The notes: generated by a model not told the origin, from the letters alone. Positions 45,749 to 55,102 are shown, counted from the first letter of the stretch. The stretch is 64,000 nucleotides of DNA from Aureispira anguillae (GCF_026000115.1 NZ_AP026867.1:5929001-5993000); one strand, 5' to 3'. A program made the numbers and translations.

Positions 45749-46380
45749 TATAGTATGTATTTTCAGTTCTGTGTTTAATTTGCCTTGGTCTAATTTTATG
45801 CCATTTTTAAGTAGATGGGCAAAATTAGTATCCTATTAATTAACCTGTATTTTTTTAGCCTATAAGGCAAAAACTAAAGCTTTAGCGGGCTAACTAAGCC
45901 TGCGACCTCACGCAGCGAAGCAAGCAAAGCGAGGATTTTTAACGCAGCTAGAGTGGAAAAAGATGCTTAATTTATTCATAATTATTTTTGTCCATCTGCT
46001 ACATTGTATTCCTTCCTGTCTACTGCCCTCCAAATTTTTAATGCTACTCTAGTGGTGATAAAAAGCGTCCCTCAACGATACATCATATTCCCTATTTTGA
46101 TTTATAACAGATTAACATGAGTAAAACACAAAACACTACTAATCAAGCTAATGCACATAAAAACAACTCTATATCATTCTAAAAACAGTATTATATACCT
46201 AGCATTTTTTTTTTTTAGGTTTGATGTTTGATTTAAGTTTGGCATCATACAACCCTACTATTTTTACTCCTATTTCAAGTTAAATTAACGGCGTCTTATA
46301 CAACTTGATTCCTTATAACTACCGCAAGGTGGTTGGGCGGAGCTATGCCCCATTAAATCATTATTCAAAAAATAAAAATT
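45749..46380. other. Long divergent intergenic region with GC-rich islands
   Basis: 632 bases with no supportable gene. Two islands stand out from the AT-rich background: 45857-45950 and 46321-46351. The second holds GCAA-loop and GGGC/GCCC mini-hairpins. Either could be part of a dispersed repeat family or a structured RNA. Confidence 0.45.
45857..45950. repeat. GC-rich palindromic island
   Basis: It contains the perfect 12-base palindrome CTAAAGCTTTAG (45874-45885), a TGCG/CGCA hairpin (45901-45914) and a CCTC/GAGG pair enclosing two close repeats of GC(A)AAGC type. Its composition is far from its surroundings. Origin unknown. Confidence 0.4.
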
Positions 46381-46908
46381 ATGAAAATTCAAACATTAAT
46401 CGTTGCAGCTTTACTTCTTTTATCAATCACTAGTTTTGCCCAAATTACCACTACAGAAACGACGACTCATAGTACAACAATAACAACAGGTGGTATGGGA
46501 ATTGGGTTTGATGTTAAAATTACAGAAGGACAAGGACATACAACAACCTCAACCCACCACCATAGTACCAACCACAACCATCATCCTGTTTATATAAGTA
46601 ATTATACTGGTAGAATAGGCTGTCCAGTTCCTCAATCCAATGTCCAAGGCATTATTGCAGCGATGAATCAAGAAGATTTTGCAGACGATAAGATGGCTGT
46701 CGCTCAGCAAGCAGTGAGAAATAAATGTTTTGTTGCCAAAGACATTAAACAAATTGCTAGTCAATTTTCATTTGCGGATGATAAATTAGCCTTTGCTAAA
46801 TTTGCTTATTATTCTACTTATGACATAGACAACTATTATATCCTAAACTCCATTTTTGAATTTAGCGATGATAAAGCAGCCTTAAATGCCTTCATTTCTC
46901 AGCAATAA
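46381..46908 (+). CDS. Secreted DUF4476-domain protein
   Basis: 175 residues. The signal peptide is cleaved after SFA, leaving Gln first (QITTTET). A Thr/His-rich low-complexity segment follows (TTTSTHHHSTNHNHHP) and might bind metal. Residues ~90-172 are a DUF4476 domain, with repeated F-x-D-D-K-hydrophobic-A units (DFADDKMAVAQQA; SFADDKLAFAKFAYYSTYDI; EFSDDKAALNAFI). The domain is widespread in Bacteroidota, and its function is unknown. It is followed after 59 bases by the Ig-like lipoprotein gene, probably one operon. Confidence 0.82.
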   Translation: MKIQTLIVAALLLLSITSFAQITTTETTTHSTTITTGGMGIGFDVKITEGQGHTTTSTHHHSTNHNHHPVYISNYTGRIGCPVPQSNVQGIIAAMNQEDFADDKMAVAQQAVRNKCFVAKDIKQIASQFSFADDKLAFAKFAYYSTYDIDNYYILNSIFEFSDDKAALNAFISQQ

Positions 46909-46967
46909 TTACCCATTCGATACCTGTCCTATCAAAACACATTTTTTATTTATAATACGACTTAAGT

Positions 46968-48443
46968 ATGAAAACCTATATTTTATTATCTTTTTTATTT
47001 CTTAGTATTCTATCCTTCAACAGTTGTAAACCAGCAATTGACATCAGCTTGGATGAAAACAAACTGCTGTTGATAGAAAATGGTGCCTTATCAGTTCAAC
47101 CTGGCGAAAACATCACCTACACAGCTTCTCTTATTGATGCCGAAGGAAACAAAACAACTGCTACTGATGTAACTTGGTCGAGTGATAATAGTTCTATCGC
47201 TAGTATTAGTGCAAATGGTCAAGTTACCATTGGTCAAGTTGGAATCGCCACGATCAAAGCCTCGGTTAGCGTTGGAGGTAAGACCTTAACGGCTACTGCT
47301 CCACTAAATATACAAGTACCAGGTTTATTTGCCGTTGCTCCTGCTGCTATTTTAGTAGACAGCGATTTTCCTGCTTTAAATTTAGAAGCAATATACTTGG
47401 GGACAGGCTCCCCAAATTATAGCTATCAAACCAGTGACGCTAGCATTGCAACCGTTTCTAATGCAGGACTTGTTAACTTTGTCAGTGCAGGTTCCTGTCA
47501 AATTACGGTAACAGCAAATGGTTTAAGTGGAACGCCGAGTGTGGTTGTGCCTGTTGTCGTTTTAGGAGTTCCAACAATTACCCTCCCCATCTCTCGTATT
47601 GTTCTCAATGCCTCCTCTAATCCTATTTTAAAAACTGAAACAACACAATATACTGCCAAAGCATACAATAGTAGCAATCAAGAAGTAACAACAACATTTA
47701 GTTGGTCTGTTTCCAATTCGGACATTGCCAACATTGATGCTTCAGGTAATATCACTCCGCTAAAAATAGGGAGTACAAGCATTCGTGCTACTGCCCAAGG
47801 AATTACAGGAAGTGCAGAATTGGTTGTTTCTCCTGATAAAGTAATTATTGTTGATCCTTATTATACAACCGTAGCGGCTGGGCAGACAAAACAATTTACA
47901 GCCAAACAATATGAAGTAACAAGAAATGGCACTGGAGAATTAGTGCTAGGCACTATGACCAGCCCTTCTAATTTGAACTGGGAAGTTCCTACTTATGGCT
48001 TTTCTATGTTTGATATTGCTACAGTCAATACGAGTGGATTGGCAACCGTTAAAAATAATGCAAGCCCTGGTTTAATTACCTATGTTACAGCATCTCACCC
48101 AACAGATCCAGAGATAGAGCCAGGTGTAGGAATGCTTTCTGTAGCTTTGAGTACAGGTTGTAACTGTGGAACTCAGGCATCCACGGCTAGTAGTTTAGAT
48201 TTAATTAGTTCCAATTCTGTTTCTTTATCGCTAGGACAAACGGCACAAATTCAAGCACAAGTATTAGACCAGACAGGAAGTCCAATCGCTAATGCTGCAA
48301 TTGTGTATTGTAGTGATAATGTACAAGTAGCTGATGTGGATGCCAATGGTCAAATTACAGCAACTAGCTTTACTAGTGGAAGTGCTAACATCACTGTTTG
48401 TCATGGAGGATTGAGTCAAAACATCACCGTTAATATTCCTTAA
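46968..48443 (+). CDS. Lipoprotein with four or five BIG2/Ig-like domains
   Basis: 491 residues. The signal peptide ends in FNSC (Cys20). Successive beta-sandwich units of ~80-90 residues follow, most with the BIG2 pattern (VTWSSDNSSIASISANGQVT; YQTSDASIATVSNAGLV; SVSNSDIANIDASGNITPL; NPIL and later VYCSDNVQVADVDANGQIT). A Cys-rich short segment (STGCNCGT) lies before the last domain. Such proteins are surface adhesins or structural rods. It has no T9SS sorting tail, so it is anchored by lipid. A terminator follows 178 bases behind. Confidence 0.83.
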   Translation: MKTYILLSFLFLSILSFNSCKPAIDISLDENKLLLIENGALSVQPGENITYTASLIDAEGNKTTATDVTWSSDNSSIASISANGQVTIGQVGIATIKASVSVGGKTLTATAPLNIQVPGLFAVAPAAILVDSDFPALNLEAIYLGTGSPNYSYQTSDASIATVSNAGLVNFVSAGSCQITVTANGLSGTPSVVVPVVVLGVPTITLPISRIVLNASSNPILKTETTQYTAKAYNSSNQEVTTTFSWSVSNSDIANIDASGNITPLKIGSTSIRATAQGITGSAELVVSPDKVIIVDPYYTTVAAGQTKQFTAKQYEVTRNGTGELVLGTMTSPSNLNWEVPTYGFSMFDIATVNTSGLATVKNNASPGLITYVTASHPTDPEIEPGVGMLSVALSTGCNCGTQASTASSLDLISSNSVSLSLGQTAQIQAQVLDQTGSPIANAAIVYCSDNVQVADVDANGQITATSFTSGSANITVCHGGLSQNITVNIP

Positions 48444-48620
48444 CAAAAAAAACAACTCACTAAAAGCAACTCTATTTCAACTACTTAAGGAGTAATTTAT
48501 AATTTTTTCAAAAAAAAATTATTGGTTACACACCAAAACACAACATCACTACATCTTTATAGATAGAGTAGTATTCATAGACCCTTTTAGTTGAGTTTAT
48601 TCATCTTAAAAGATTGAGAA

Positions 48621-48649
48621 AAAAGAGCCTGTTGCCCACAGGCTCTTTT
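48621..48649. terminator. Terminator between the Ig-like gene and panD
   Basis: Perfect 12-base arms (AAAAGAGCCTGT and its complement) around TGCCC, ending in TTTT. Since the stem is A/T-flanked, it may work in both directions. Confidence 0.8.
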
Positions 48650-48704
48650 CAATTTTATTAAGAGTCAAAATCTGCTCCATTTTCTTTTTATCAATTCGAA
48701 AGTG

Positions 48705-48712
48705 TACCTTTG
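48705..48712 (+). promoter_or_regulatory. -7 box TACCTTTG of panD
   Basis: Exact TAnnTTTG match, 49 bases before the panD ATG. A T-rich segment near 48685-48689, about 16-19 bases upstream, may serve as the -33 element. The octamer is the same as that before the acyltransferase gene. Confidence 0.55.
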
Positions 48713-48760
48713 TGCCATAAAAGATTCCTTTTGATTTAAAAAAGATAAAACAATCGAATT

Positions 48761-49108
48761 ATGTTCTTACAAATGTTCAAATCAAAGATTCATTGTGCAA
48801 CAGTAACAGAAGCTAACCTTAATTATGTGGGTAGCATTACTATTGATGAAGATTTAATGGAAGCCTCTAATATTATGGAGGGAGAACGTGTCCAAATTGT
48901 TAACAATAATAATGGAGAACGTTTAGAGACTTATGTAATAAAAGGGGAGCGTGGATCTGGTGTTATTTGCCTAAATGGAGCAGCAGCCCGAAAATGTGAG
49001 GTAGGTGACATTGTTATTATCATTGCTTATGCCTTTATGTCACCAGAAGAAATCAAGGGTTTTGAACCAACTATTATTTTCCCGAATGCTCAAAATGCAT
49101 TGCAATAA
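48761..49108 (+). CDS. panD: Aspartate 1-decarboxylase PanD
   Basis: 115 residues, close to the usual ~115-126. It makes beta-alanine from L-aspartate for pantothenate and CoA. The self-cleavage site is Gly24-Ser25 in YVGSITID, which yields the pyruvoyl group on Ser25. Start [20 protein letters not shown] is standard, with the usual Arg at H-R replaced by Cys (HCA), as in many Bacteroidota. The [11 protein letters not shown] block is present. Taking the first ATG puts the cleaved serine at 25, as in E. coli. No other pantothenate gene is nearby. Confidence 0.97.
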   Translation: MFLQMFKSKIHCATVTEANLNYVGSITIDEDLMEASNIMEGERVQIVNNNNGERLETYVIKGERGSGVICLNGAAARKCEVGDIVIIIAYAFMSPEEIKGFEPTIIFPNAQNALQ

Positions 49109-49141
49109 GAGGAGATAAATAATCTTAAATTTAACATCGAA

Positions 49142-49190
49142 AATTAGTCAATTTGAATACCATTGTAGAATCGTATCAAATTGGCTAATT
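49142..49190. terminator. Shared hairpin between panD and the ligase-like gene
   Basis: 15-base arms (AATTAGTCAATTTGA at 49142-49156 and 49176-49190, one wobble) with a 19-base loop. It overlaps the stop codon of the minus-strand gene. There is no strong T-tract, so its role as a bidirectional terminator is likely but not certain. Confidence 0.5.
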
Positions 49191-50450
49191 CCGTTTTGGC
49201 TGAACCGCTGCCGCTTTCCTTCTTCCTTCTAAATAATTCATAGAAAAGAGTAAAAAGAAGCTATAAATACCAACTCCAATAGCATTTAACAGAGTATTTT
49301 CTGTCATAAACGATAAGAAAATAGTAAGATAAAAGAGTAAGAAAAAGAGATTTCTATACTGCTTGTGATAAAAGAAGGGAAAGAAAAAGCAAACTAAAAA
49401 GAACAACAATCCCAATATTCCTGTTGCGGCATAAATTGTCAAGAAAAAATTGTGCGGATACATTACCTTCTGATCAGGATATTTTTTTTTATAAAGTCTA
49501 GCCTGTTCATCGTTCAAATCTCCAACTCCTACCCCCAACCACGGTGCTTGCTTGGCAACATCCCAAGCAATTTCATAAGACAATAAACGCCTTGTATCCG
49601 AATACTCACCATAGGTTCCTTTTTGATACATATGCCAGTTATGACGTGTCAAGTTCACTTTGGTTTGTATACTAGGCACATAGCGATAAGCCAAATAAGG
49701 AACGACCAATATCCCTCCAATTAAGAGCAACCCTAGCCAATAGTATCGCTTGTATAGCATATAATACAATATGGTAACACTTATCCCTAGGTATAATATA
49801 ACCATTCCAATTCGAACCGATAATATATGTAAGGTAAGCATCAGAAATAACACCAGTAGTCCTATGAGCCATTTTTCATTTTTATGCCTCCAACAAAATT
49901 GTTCTTGCAACAACCAAAATCCAGCAAAAACTGCCAAATTAATCATCAAGCTAAACCGTATGTGATCTCCATTGGGTGTAGGAATTGCCTTACTAACCAC
50001 CAAAAGCTGTTGCATTTCTTCATAATTCAACCCGTAATTAATTAAAACCCCTAGACAGGTCAAACTCATCCCCGACAAAAAGATAAATAGCAATTGCTGA
50101 TATTCTTTTTTGGAAAAAGGAGGCAATAGAGCAAAAGCAATTGGCAAGAAAAACAAAGGAAGTGCAATTCTCAATCGAACAATTGCAGCCTCCATATTGG
50201 TAGACATCATGCTACTGATCAAAAACAACAAAAAGATCCCCAAGGTCATTGTATAGCCCTTGTTTTTCCAAAGTTGTTGGATGTCAATTTTTAAGGTTGG
50301 CGAAAATACCCCTACTACAACAAAAGCAATCATAGAAAGGCTAATCAAAAACTTAGAACAAATTAACCCTACAAATAAACTAATACAAAGAATATAAGCA
50401 ATCGTTTTTCGAACATCTTGAACTAAGGGGGTTTGCATTTCTGGAGTCAT
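49185..50450 (-). CDS. O-antigen ligase/polymerase-family membrane protein
   Basis: Start at the ATG at 50450 (421 residues); a TTG six codons upstream is possible. About ten to twelve hydrophobic segments. The large loop near residues 290-335 carries the Wzy_C/WaaL-type features: a run of Arg/Tyr residues, then APWLGVGVGDLN and a downstream His in MYPHNFFLTIYAATGILGLL. G-x-G-x-G followed by P-H-N is typical of this family, which joins glycan chains to a lipid or protein acceptor or polymerises them. No glycan operon surrounds it, so the substrate is open. It follows trmB by 31 bases and may be co-transcribed. Confidence 0.8.
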   Translation of the reverse strand: MTPEMQTPLVQDVRKTIAYILCISLFVGLICSKFLISLSMIAFVVVGVFSPTLKIDIQQLWKNKGYTMTLGIFLLFLISSMMSTNMEAAIVRLRIALPLFFLPIAFALLPPFSKKEYQQLLFIFLSGMSLTCLGVLINYGLNYEEMQQLLVVSKAIPTPNGDHIRFSLMINLAVFAGFWLLQEQFCWRHKNEKWLIGLLVLFLMLTLHILSVRIGMVILYLGISVTILYYMLYKRYYWLGLLLIGGILVVPYLAYRYVPSIQTKVNLTRHNWHMYQKGTYGEYSDTRRLLSYEIAWDVAKQAPWLGVGVGDLNDEQARLYKKKYPDQKVMYPHNFFLTIYAATGILGLLFFLVCFFFPFFYHKQYRNLFFLLFYLTIFLSFMTENTLLNAIGVGIYSFFLLFSMNYLEGRRKAAAVQPKRN

Positions 50451-50481
50451 AGTATTGTTTAAAACCAACCAATTGAAAGAG

Positions 50482-51162
50482 CTATAAAGTAAAGCGTATG
50501 TACTTTATCGTTCTATTGTCTTTTAGGTGCATTTCTTCATAGAATGTCTTGATGTCCAATTCAGGAAATGCTAAAGGCGTGGCATAAATATCATCGTTCT
50601 GGTATAAAATCTTAACATTTTGCTCATGGAGCACCTCCAACGTATATTCGTACAATTCTGGAGAATCCGTTTTTAAATGAACTACGTTATTTTCTTTCTT
50701 AAGAATATTTCTATACACATCCAAGAATCGAGGAGCCGTAGTACGTTTTCTTGCTTTTCCCAATTGAGGATCAGGAAAGGTAATCCAGATTTCAGAAATT
50801 TCTTCTGGCGCAAAATAATACTCCATAAACTCAATTCTAGCTCTCAAAAAAGCAACATTATCCTCCTGATTAACCAAGGCCCCATGTGCGCCTGTCCATA
50901 GGCGATTGCCTTTAATTTCTACGCCTATATAATTATTATCAGGGTACATTTTGCCCAAACCACGAGCATAGTGCCCCTTGCCACAAGCAACCTCTAAAAT
51001 AATTGGTTTATCATTTTTAAAATGGTTTTGCCATTGCCCTTTCATATCCACATCGTTCCCTTCATGATCGACTACAAGTGCATTGTTATGTCCTTTAGAC
51101 GAATAAACATTGGGAAAGGTTCTAATAGCGGCAAATTTTTGGAGCTTGCTAAGTTTTGTCAT
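50482..51162 (-). CDS. trmB: tRNA (guanine-N7-)-methyltransferase TrmB
   Basis: 226 residues. It methylates G46 in the variable loop of tRNAs, with SAM. The SAM site EVACGKGHYARGLG (56-69), VEIKGNRLWTGA and the tRNA/catalytic block ITFPDPQLGKARKRTTAPRF are all present. A C-terminal LKTDSPELYEYTLEVL is characteristic. The N-terminal ~35 residues (KLQKFAAIRTFPNVYSS) resemble other Bacteroidota TrmB. Confidence 0.97.
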   Translation of the reverse strand: MTKLSKLQKFAAIRTFPNVYSSKGHNNALVVDHEGNDVDMKGQWQNHFKNDKPIILEVACGKGHYARGLGKMYPDNNYIGVEIKGNRLWTGAHGALVNQEDNVAFLRARIEFMEYYFAPEEISEIWITFPDPQLGKARKRTTAPRFLDVYRNILKKENNVVHLKTDSPELYEYTLEVLHEQNVKILYQNDDIYATPLAFPELDIKTFYEEMHLKDNRTIKYIRFTL

Positions 51163-51222
51163 TATAATTTATTGTTCTTTGAAATATTAAAATCAATTCA
51201 TGAGGAACCACAACTACTTTTT

Positions 51223-51516
51223 TTATTGCCTTTCTAAAAAGTCATAAAAAATATCTTTTTCAACACTAGAAGAAAACTTTTTATTGCTTGGAAAAGACAA
51301 CCATTTATCAGTAGTTTTTTTGGCAGCCTTGGCATCTGTCCAATCAATCAACCAAGTAAAAATACAAGGATCTTTTAGAGATTGAAGGACTTCAAAATTT
51401 AGTAATGTTCCTTCACTATTTTCCTGCATTTCTACAATCAATTGTTTATTGAGTTCTACTGCTCCTTTAAGGCAGTCCTGTTTAAATTGGAATACAGCAA
51501 CTTCTTTACAGCTCAT
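51223..51516 (-). CDS. Small dimeric alpha/beta-barrel-like protein
   Basis: 97 residues, no signal peptide. The start (CKEVAVFQFKQDCLKGAVEL) and the later strand-helix order (EGTLLNFEVLQSLKDPCIFT, then TWLIDWTDAKAAKKTTDKW) recall the antibiotic-biosynthesis monooxygenase/stress-response barrel family, where a strand ends in W and a helix follows. Such proteins are often heme or quinone related or simply uncharacterised. It lies 60 bases upstream of trmB on the same strand. Weak call. Confidence 0.5.
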   Translation of the reverse strand: MSCKEVAVFQFKQDCLKGAVELNKQLIVEMQENSEGTLLNFEVLQSLKDPCIFTWLIDWTDAKAAKKTTDKWLSFPSNKKFSSSVEKDIFYDFLERQ

Positions 51517-51836
51517 TTTTTGGATTCGTTAGACAGTAATATATTAACTTCTTGTTGTAGAAGTTGATTGAGAAAGTACCCTAGATTCACAAACCTAAAC
51601 CTCATTGATTGGCAAATATACAGTCTTTGCCCCACTTTTTGGAATGCAAAGAGTAGATAAGTAATTAAGCAAAACTAATGATTGTAAATTTAAGCCATCT
51701 TTTTGCAGCTAATCACGTTGCCAATGCTCACTGTAGCGACTAAATACACTGCAACAAAAATGTTGGTAAATTTAGTGTATAATCAATTCTGCTTCGTTAA
51801 ATAATCCTTAAATAGAGTAATAAGTACTTGGTTTGA
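51517..51836. repeat. Intergenic region containing intergenic repeat copy B
   Basis: No coding frame is supported. The segment near 51657-51698 matches the sequence at 25527-25568 at about 35 of 42 positions. A small CAACA/TGTTG hairpin lies about 60 bases further on. The stretch is downstream of the second Crp/Fnr gene. Confidence 0.5.
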
Positions 51837-52499
51837 CTAGAGGTTTAAGATTTTGATATAACGATCATCATAATCAATAGAACCTTCCCTTTTAAGTTTA
51901 TTGAGTACACTATTGACCGTTTGGCGAGAGGTAAAGGTCAGTTTGGCAATTTCTTTATTGGTCAAGAAATTTTTGACCCTCAACTCTCCGTTTTTTTGTT
52001 GTCCAAAATCATGCACTAATTCCTTTAGGAAATCCGTAATTCGAGTAGCAGAATCTTTGAAAATAATGGCTGATAATTTACGTTCTAATTTTCTCAATCG
52101 AAAACCAATTAATTTATAGACTGCCACATTAAACGCTTTATTCCGCATCATCATACCTTGCATGATTTCCATATCTAATGCACAAATAATACAATCATCA
52201 ACCGCAACCGCAAAATCATTTGCATTGCCATCTGCCAATGCCATCTCACCAAAAATATTTCCAGCATTCAAGACATATTTTAGGTTCTCCTCTCCATTTT
52301 CAGTGTAATTTCCAATTTTGACCGATCCCTCTTTGAGCATATAAATGGTATTCTGAGCGTTAAAAGGAAACATAATCGGATCATCCTTTTTGTAATATTT
52401 ATCCACTAACATTTTAGCCATATCCATCATCTCCCTTTTAGATAAGGCTCTCATGATATCAAATTGTTCTAGATACCAAAGTTTTGCTGCTGTTTGCAT
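51837..52499 (-). CDS. Crp/Fnr-family regulator, tandem copy 2
   Basis: 220 residues. The cyclic-nucleotide-binding-like beta-barrel covers ~15-125 (TIYMLKEGSVKIGNYTENGE; GNIFGEMALADGNANDFAVA), then a long dimer helix, and a winged helix at ~150-220 (NKEIAKLTFTSRQTVNSVLN). No Fnr-type N-terminal Cys cluster is seen. The family's R-x-S/T cAMP pocket is also not obvious (DFAVA instead), so the ligand is unknown. It is closely similar to the neighbouring copy 133 bases upstream, and the recognition helix (FTSRQTVNSVLNKLKRE) is identical, so both may bind the same operators. Confidence 0.88.
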   Translation of the reverse strand: MQTAAKLWYLEQFDIMRALSKREMMDMAKMLVDKYYKKDDPIMFPFNAQNTIYMLKEGSVKIGNYTENGEENLKYVLNAGNIFGEMALADGNANDFAVAVDDCIICALDMEIMQGMMMRNKAFNVAVYKLIGFRLRKLERKLSAIIFKDSATRITDFLKELVHDFGQQKNGELRVKNFLTNKEIAKLTFTSRQTVNSVLNKLKREGSIDYDDRYIKILNL

Positions 52500-52631
52500 T
52501 TTCCCAATATTTAAAAATTAGTGTTTTTTTGACAACTCAATTGTGTCGAAAATTTAACTCATAGTGCAACTATTACAATTTTGCATATCAACCGTATAGC
52601 AAGAGGGGAAGGGAACAATTTATTTCAACAA

Positions 52632-53294
52632 CTATAAGTCTAATATTCTTAGGTACTTATCGTCATAACTAATTCTATTTTCTCGTTTGAGTTTATTGAG
52701 TACACTATTAACCGTTTGACGAGAAGTAAAGGTCAGTTTAGCGATTTCTGTATTGGTCAAAAAGTTTTTAACCACCAATACATTATCTACATCCTTACCA
52801 AACTCTTGGGCAAATGCCTTAAGAAAATCAACAATTCGAGTGAAGGAATCTTTGTATACAATCGTAGACAGTTTAGATTCAACCTTTCTCAACCGAAGCC
52901 CTATCAACTTATACATTCCCCTATTAAACGCCTTATTTTGCGTCATAATTTCCTGAATTACATTTGTATTAAGGGTACATACAATACAACTTTCAACGGC
53001 AACAGCAAAATCATTGGAATTGCCATCTACCAAAGCCATTTCACCAAAAATAGTCCCTGAATTAATCAAATATTTGAGATTTTCCTCACCACTTTCTGTG
53101 TAATTTCCAATTTTGACAGCCCCCTCTTTGAGTAAGTAAATCGTCTTTTGAGAATTAAAAGGAAACATAATTGGGTCATCCTTTTTATAATGCTTATGCA
53201 AGGCCGTTTCAGCCATTCTTTTTAATTCTCGTTTAGAAAGTACCTTAAAAATATCAAACTGTTCCAAGTACCAAAGTTTTGCTGCTGTTTGCAT
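52632..53294 (-). CDS. Crp/Fnr-family regulator, tandem copy 1
   Basis: 220 residues, same architecture as the other copy: barrel (TIYLLKEGAVKIGNYTESGE; TIFGEMALVDGNSNDFAVAV), dimer helix, and winged helix with the identical FTSRQTVNSVLNKLKRE. It begins 16 bases after the nadB stop on the same strand and is probably read from the nadB transcript. Differences between the copies concentrate in the barrel (for example around residues 115-150), which suggests different inputs. Confidence 0.88.
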   Translation of the reverse strand: MQTAAKLWYLEQFDIFKVLSKRELKRMAETALHKHYKKDDPIMFPFNSQKTIYLLKEGAVKIGNYTESGEENLKYLINSGTIFGEMALVDGNSNDFAVAVESCIVCTLNTNVIQEIMTQNKAFNRGMYKLIGLRLRKVESKLSTIVYKDSFTRIVDFLKAFAQEFGKDVDNVLVVKNFLTNTEIAKLTFTSRQTVNSVLNKLKRENRISYDDKYLRILDL

Positions 53295-53310
53295 TGTCTT
53301 CCCTTTTAAT

Positions 53311-54909
53311 TTACATCAATGTAGCTTCTAAAAACAATTGTTTCTCAGGGTAATCAGTGGTATAGTGTAAGCCTCTACTTTCTTTTCGAGTTGCTGCTGA
53401 CCGAGTAATCATATAAGCAATGGTAATCAAATTTCGCAATTCGCAAAGCTGAGGGGAAATAGTTGTTGTGCTGTAAAGTTGCTCTGTCTCCTGATACAAA
53501 ATATGCAAGCGATCAAACGCTCTTTTGAGTCGTACACTAGAACGAACAATGCCTACATAACTACTCATTATTTCTTTTAATTCTTTAATACTTTGAGTAA
53601 TTAATACCAGCTCTTTAGGGTCAGTTGTTCCTGTTGCATCCCAATCTGGAATTCCATCCTGAAAATCAATATCATCAATCTTTGCAGAAATATCTTGAAC
53701 CACTCGTTCTGCATAAACCAAGCCTTCTAATAATGAATTTGAAGCTAGACGATTGGCTCCATGCAAGCCCGTACAACTACACTCACCACAAGCATACAAA
53801 TTTTGAATCGAAGTATGCCCCATCTCATCCGTTTTAATGCCACCACAAATATAATGAGCAGCGGGAACGACAGGAATCAAATCTTTCATTGGATCAATAC
53901 CAAGACTGTTGCATTTTTCGTAAATCGTTGGAAAATGCTTAATAAAAGCCTCCTTATCGAGGTGTGTACAATCCAACATCATATAGTCTTGCCCCCTCAT
54001 TTTCATTTCATTATCTATAGCACGGGCTACAATATCTCTAGGAGCTAATGATTTTCTAGCATCATACTTTTGCATAAACTCCTTTCCTTCTGGCGTTTTC
54101 AAAATAGCCCCAAAACCACGTACGGCCTCTGAAACTAAAAAGGCAGGGTTTTCAATAACAGGATTGAATAAAGAAGTAGGGTGAAACTGTACAAATTCCA
54201 TATTTTCCATCCGTCCTTTGGCTCGATAAAACATTGCCATCCCATCCCCTGTTGCAATACTGGGATTTGTTGTTGTTTTATACACTTGTCCTGCGCCTCC
54301 TGTTGCCACCACAATAACCTTTGCCAAAAAGGTTTCAATTTCTTTATTCTGAGTATTCAAAACATAAGCACCATAACATCTTATATTAGGCGTTAATCGA
54401 GTTACCTGTCTTCCCAAGTGATGTTGAGTAATCAAGTCGATGGCAAAATAATGGTCATAATATTCCAAATTGGGATATGTTTTTGCCTTTTCATTCAAAG
54501 CACGTTGAATCTCCCACCCCGTCAAATCTTTGAAATGCAAGATGCGGTTCTCAGAATGTCCCCCTTCTCGACCTAAGTCATAATCCTTTGCATCTTTGTC
54601 AAACCGAGTGCCCCATTCAATCAACTCCTTTACTCGATCTGGTCCCTCTTTGACCACAATATCAACCGCCTTAGGATCGCAAAGACCATCCCCTGCATCC
54701 AAGGTGTCGGCAATGTGTTTGTCGTAAGAATCCGTATCAAAATTCCAGACTGCCGCAACGCCACCTTGAGCATAGCGAGTATTGCTTTCTTCCTTGCTGG
54801 CTTTAGTTAATACACAAACCTTTTTGTCAGGATGTCGTTCTGCCATCTTGATTGCCATTGTTAGTCCAGCAACTCCAGAACCAATTACTAGTACATCTAT
54901 TTGCTTCAT
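53311..54909 (-). CDS. nadB: L-aspartate oxidase NadB
   Basis: 532 residues. It oxidises L-aspartate to iminoaspartate, the first step of de novo NAD synthesis, and carries FAD. The Rossmann motif VLVIGSGVAGLTMAIKMAER is at the N-terminus. The characteristic RYAQGGVAAVW, HSENRILHFKDLTGWEI, GGAGQVYKTTTNP, VQFHPTSL and CGGIKTDEMGHTSIQNLYAC blocks, and the catalytic Arg-rich APRDIVARAI, are visible. A helical C-terminal domain follows (SATRKESRGLHYTTDYPE). nadA and nadC are not nearby. It heads an apparent operon with the two Crp/Fnr genes. Confidence 0.97.
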   Translation of the reverse strand: MKQIDVLVIGSGVAGLTMAIKMAERHPDKKVCVLTKASKEESNTRYAQGGVAAVWNFDTDSYDKHIADTLDAGDGLCDPKAVDIVVKEGPDRVKELIEWGTRFDKDAKDYDLGREGGHSENRILHFKDLTGWEIQRALNEKAKTYPNLEYYDHYFAIDLITQHHLGRQVTRLTPNIRCYGAYVLNTQNKEIETFLAKVIVVATGGAGQVYKTTTNPSIATGDGMAMFYRAKGRMENMEFVQFHPTSLFNPVIENPAFLVSEAVRGFGAILKTPEGKEFMQKYDARKSLAPRDIVARAIDNEMKMRGQDYMMLDCTHLDKEAFIKHFPTIYEKCNSLGIDPMKDLIPVVPAAHYICGGIKTDEMGHTSIQNLYACGECSCTGLHGANRLASNSLLEGLVYAERVVQDISAKIDDIDFQDGIPDWDATGTTDPKELVLITQSIKELKEIMSSYVGIVRSSVRLKRAFDRLHILYQETEQLYSTTTISPQLCELRNLITIAYMITRSAATRKESRGLHYTTDYPEKQLFLEATLM

Positions 54910-55070
54910 ATATTTGATCGAAATTGTTAAAAAATCGCACTTGTCTTTTGCCTATATAAGATTATAACAACAAAGTAAGCCTTAATAACACTATTGTGGA
55001 TGTTTTTAAAAATAAAACAGATCTCACAAATTATAAAATAAAGTGCGAACTCATCTACCTTGTAATATAA

Positions 55071-55102
55071 AAAAAGCAGCTTACCTTAAAAAGTAAGCTG
55101 CT
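55071..55102 (-). terminator. Terminator after the small Cys-rich lipoprotein gene
   Basis: 10-base perfect stem (AGCAGCTTAC with its complement), an 8-base loop, and on the minus strand a T-run directly behind. It lies 30 bases after the stop at 55133. Confidence 0.85.
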
